Of a stretch of 64,000 bases of DNA, positions 62,300-64,000 are shown in pieces. Every line of letters begins with the position of its first letter. Position 1 is the first letter of the stretch. Made by a program: the position numbers and the translations under genes. Under the pieces are notes generated by a model. The model saw only the letters and a program-made list of their open reading frames with translations, ran no database searches and had not been told where the DNA came from. This stretch comes from Diploptera punctata (taxonomy: Eukaryota; Arthropoda; Insecta; Blattodea; Blaberidae): contig JASPKZ010007300.1 in the NCBI GenBank assembly GCA_030220185.1, forward strand, positions 124,001 to 188,000, given 5' to 3'.

Positions 62300-64000
62300 T
62301 GCTGAATGAACGATTGTTGAATGTGTGATTGATGAATGTTTGCCGATTGTTGAAAGATTGTAACATGACTGCTTAAAATTTTTAAATAATTGCTGGATGA
62401 TTACTTGATGATTGCGGCGTGATTATTGGATTGTTTAATGACTTTTATGTTTGTTTTATGATAGTTGTAATAATTGTAGCATGAATGAAGTATCATTTTT
62501 GTATGATTGTTAGATATTTGGTGGGTGATGTCGGATGATTGTTGAATGATTGCTGGTTGATAGCTTGATGTTTGTTCGATGATTGTTGGATAATTGTTGA
62601 ATGCTTTCCGATAGATGATTTTTGGATAATTGTTGAATGTTTTCTGAGCGATGGTTGTTGAATGAATTTTGGATGAATGTTGTATGTTTTATCGATGATT
62701 ACTTAGTGATCGAAGGACGTTTGTTGGATGATTTTTTAATGTTTACTGATTGTTGAATGCTTGTTGAATAATCGTTGGATGATTTTTATGTTTTTGTTGA
62801 TTGATTAAAGATTGGTGTGTGTGATTATCGGACTCTTTTTGAATGATAGTTGAATGATTTTTGAACGAATGTTGAACGGCTGTATGATTGTAAAAAGAGT
62901 TTGAATAATTGTTTATATGAATGTTGAATGTGTTTTGGAAGATCATTGCATGTGATTGAATGATTGTTGAGTGAGTGATTATTTGATGAACAATTGATGA
63001 GTAATTGTTAAATGTTTGATTGTTCAATGATTGATTGTTGAATAATTTTTAAATGATTTTTAATGGATGTTAAATCATTGTTTAATGTTGTATAATTATT
63101 GTTGAATGATCGTTTAATGAATTGTCTTTAATGATTGTTGGATGATAGTTTAATGAATGTTTGCTGAGTGATACATGTATGGTAGTAGATTTATCATTGA
63201 ATGGTAGTTGAATGACTGTTAAATGAGTGTTGAGTTATTGTGGAATGATTGTTGAATGGTAGCTATTTTAATGATTGTGGAATGAATTATCGTTGCAGTG
63301 TTGTTTAATGAATGATTTTTAATGATTTTTGAATGAGTGATTATGAATTATTGTTGGATGGTTGTTGAAAGATCGTTGAACGATCATTGAAATAATTGTT
63401 GAATGGTCGTTGAATGACTGAAAAATGATTGATTAATGAATGTTTGTTTAATGAACGATTATTGAATAAGTGATTGATTAAGGTTTGCCAATTGTTGAAT
63501 GTGCCAATTGTTTTAGTGATTTTGAAATGATTGTTGGATGATTACTTGATGATTGCGGCATATTTATTGGATAATTTTGATATGATCGACTTGTTGAATG
63601 ACTTTAATATTTGTTGTATGATTGTTGAAATGATTGTAGTATGATTATTAGATATTTGATGGGTGATGTTGGATGATTGTTGAATGATTGCTTGTTGATT
63701 GCTTGATGATAGTTGAATGATTGTTGGTTGATTGCTTGATGTTTGATCGATTATTGTTGATTTCTTTCTGAAAGATGATATTTGGATAATTGTTGAATGC
63801 TTTTTGAATGATGATTGTTGAATGATTTTTTAGATGTGATGTTATTTGATTATTGGACGATTACTTAGTGCTTGATGGAACGTTTATTGGATGATTGTTA
63901 ATGTTTACTGATTGTTGAATGTCTGTTGAATAATTGTTGAATGATTTTCCTATAATTGTTGAATGACTAATGATTGCTGGATGATTGTTGTGTGATTATC
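62300..64000 (+). repeat. Right copy of a dispersed satellite duplication
   Basis: Matches 34.3-36.0 kb at an offset of about 28.0 kb (landmarks 34395 to 62413 and 35502 to 63553), including a shared insertion of words in the unit at 63553 (doubled GCTTGATGAT-type block near 63690 and 35645) and TATAATTGTTGAATGACTAA near 63951 and 35891. The match continues to the window edge. Confidence 0.7.

Larger units (their letters stand above)
8893..64000 (+). repeat. Giant 11-bp-based satellite array, runs off the window
   Basis: The whole stretch is a head-to-tail array of an 11-base monomer near TGATTGTTGAA, mixed with a 15-base form (TGAA added), interrupted only by six transposon insertions. The orientation never switches: I find no stretch where TTCAACAATCA reads on the plus strand. 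The plus strand is rich in T and G and very poor in C. On the minus strand the monomer has no stop codon in any frame and encodes the 11-residue repeat SFNNHSTIIQQ; on the plus strand TGA recurs in every frame. That explains why all the longer frames in satellite sequence are on the minus strand, and none should be annotated as a gene. The array starts gradually at about 8893 and its right end is not reached. Location and function (pericentromeric, centromeric or other heterochromatin) cannot be read from the sequence. Confidence 0.95.
23300..64000 (+). repeat. Higher-order zone of the satellite, about 1.1-kb units
   Basis: The word GATTGCGGCATGATTATTGG and close variants recur once per unit, at about 24951, 26108, 27122, 28241, 29986, 30903, 32000, 33355, 34395, 35502, 37001, 38153, 39469, 40556, 41628, 42321, 43400, 44482, 45589, 46561, 47692, 48333, 49455, 50549, 51572, 52844, 53937, 54648, 55762, 56941, 58394, 59487, 60892, 62413 and 63553. 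Earlier decayed forms lie near 23391 and 23907. Most spacings fall between 1,010 and 1,180 bases once transposon insertions are subtracted. Each unit keeps a fixed internal order of other words: TTTGCCGATTG before the landmark, then ATGCTTTCTGAACGATGG, TTATGTGATTATCGGAC, GAACGGCTGTATGATTG, TTTGCTGAGTGATACTTG, GGTAGCTATTTGAATG and TTGCAGGATTGTTTAATG. So the units are true higher-order repeats, not chance monomer runs. Confidence 0.88.

Noticed and set aside
12180..63027. The many minus-strand open frames of 60-134 codons rich in Asn, Gln, Ser, Thr, His and Ile
   Set aside because: They are translations of the 11-base monomer, whose minus strand lacks stops in every frame. They have no domains, differ only as the satellite differs, and break wherever a monomer mutates.
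23300..64000. CRISPR-like regular repeats
   Set aside because: There is no conserved repeat with unique spacers; everything is variation on one monomer, and the window is eukaryotic.
8893..64000. Telomeric array
   Set aside because: The monomer is not the insect TTAGG type, and I found no TTAGG run.

Overview
This window looks like animal nuclear DNA, most likely from an arthropod and plausibly a hemimetabolous insect. It holds no host protein-coding gene that I can support. The evidence is the transposon families: an intact IS630/Tc1-mariner element of a type common in arthropods, relics of an APE-type LINE and of a hAT (DUF4371) transposon, tRNA-derived SINEs, and TTAA-flanked piggyBac-like MITEs. 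Species-level placement is inference.

Bases 1-8892 are AT-rich intergenic sequence built largely from decayed transposons. In order they are: a LINE reverse-transcriptase tail (+), a LINE endonuclease region (-), a tRNA-derived SINE (-), a hAT relic (-), a TTAA-flanked inverted-repeat element, a second SINE copy that is 5'-truncated but has a perfect 13-bp target-site duplication, a hairpin, a 34/37-bp minisatellite, and a short MITE-like element carrying a CRE/E-box-like site.

From about 8893 to the end of the window (over 55 kb, running off the right edge) the sequence is one continuous satellite array. The smallest unit is an 11-bp monomer close to TGATTGTTGAA, mixed with a 15-bp form carrying an extra TGAA, always in the same orientation. 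From 8.9 to about 23 kb I see only divergent monomers. From about 23.3 kb onward the variants are organised into higher-order units of about 1.1 kb. These carry landmark words such as GATTGCGGCATGATTATTGG, ATGTTTGCCGATTG and GAACGGCTGTATGATTG. A further level is visible: three shortened units share one deletion junction and are spaced about 6.0 and 6.3 kb apart. A block near 34.4-36 kb reappears at 62.4-64 kb. Every ORF of 60 codons or more that lies in satellite sequence is on the minus strand and is a by-product: the minus strand of the monomer has no stop in any frame and spells an 11-residue repeat.

Six younger insertions break the array: an intact 1,348-bp DD41D mariner-like element with 108-bp inverted repeats differing at one base (9503-10850), two SINEs (20965-21244 and 36621-36973), two TTAA-flanked MITEs (38794-39013 and 60310-60599) and a retrotransposon 3' fragment, possibly Penelope-like (57587-57898). 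The only gene I consider intact is the mariner transposase. The most interesting structure is the multi-level satellite itself: 11 bp, then about 1.1 kb, then about 6.1 kb, then a roughly 28-kb-offset duplication.
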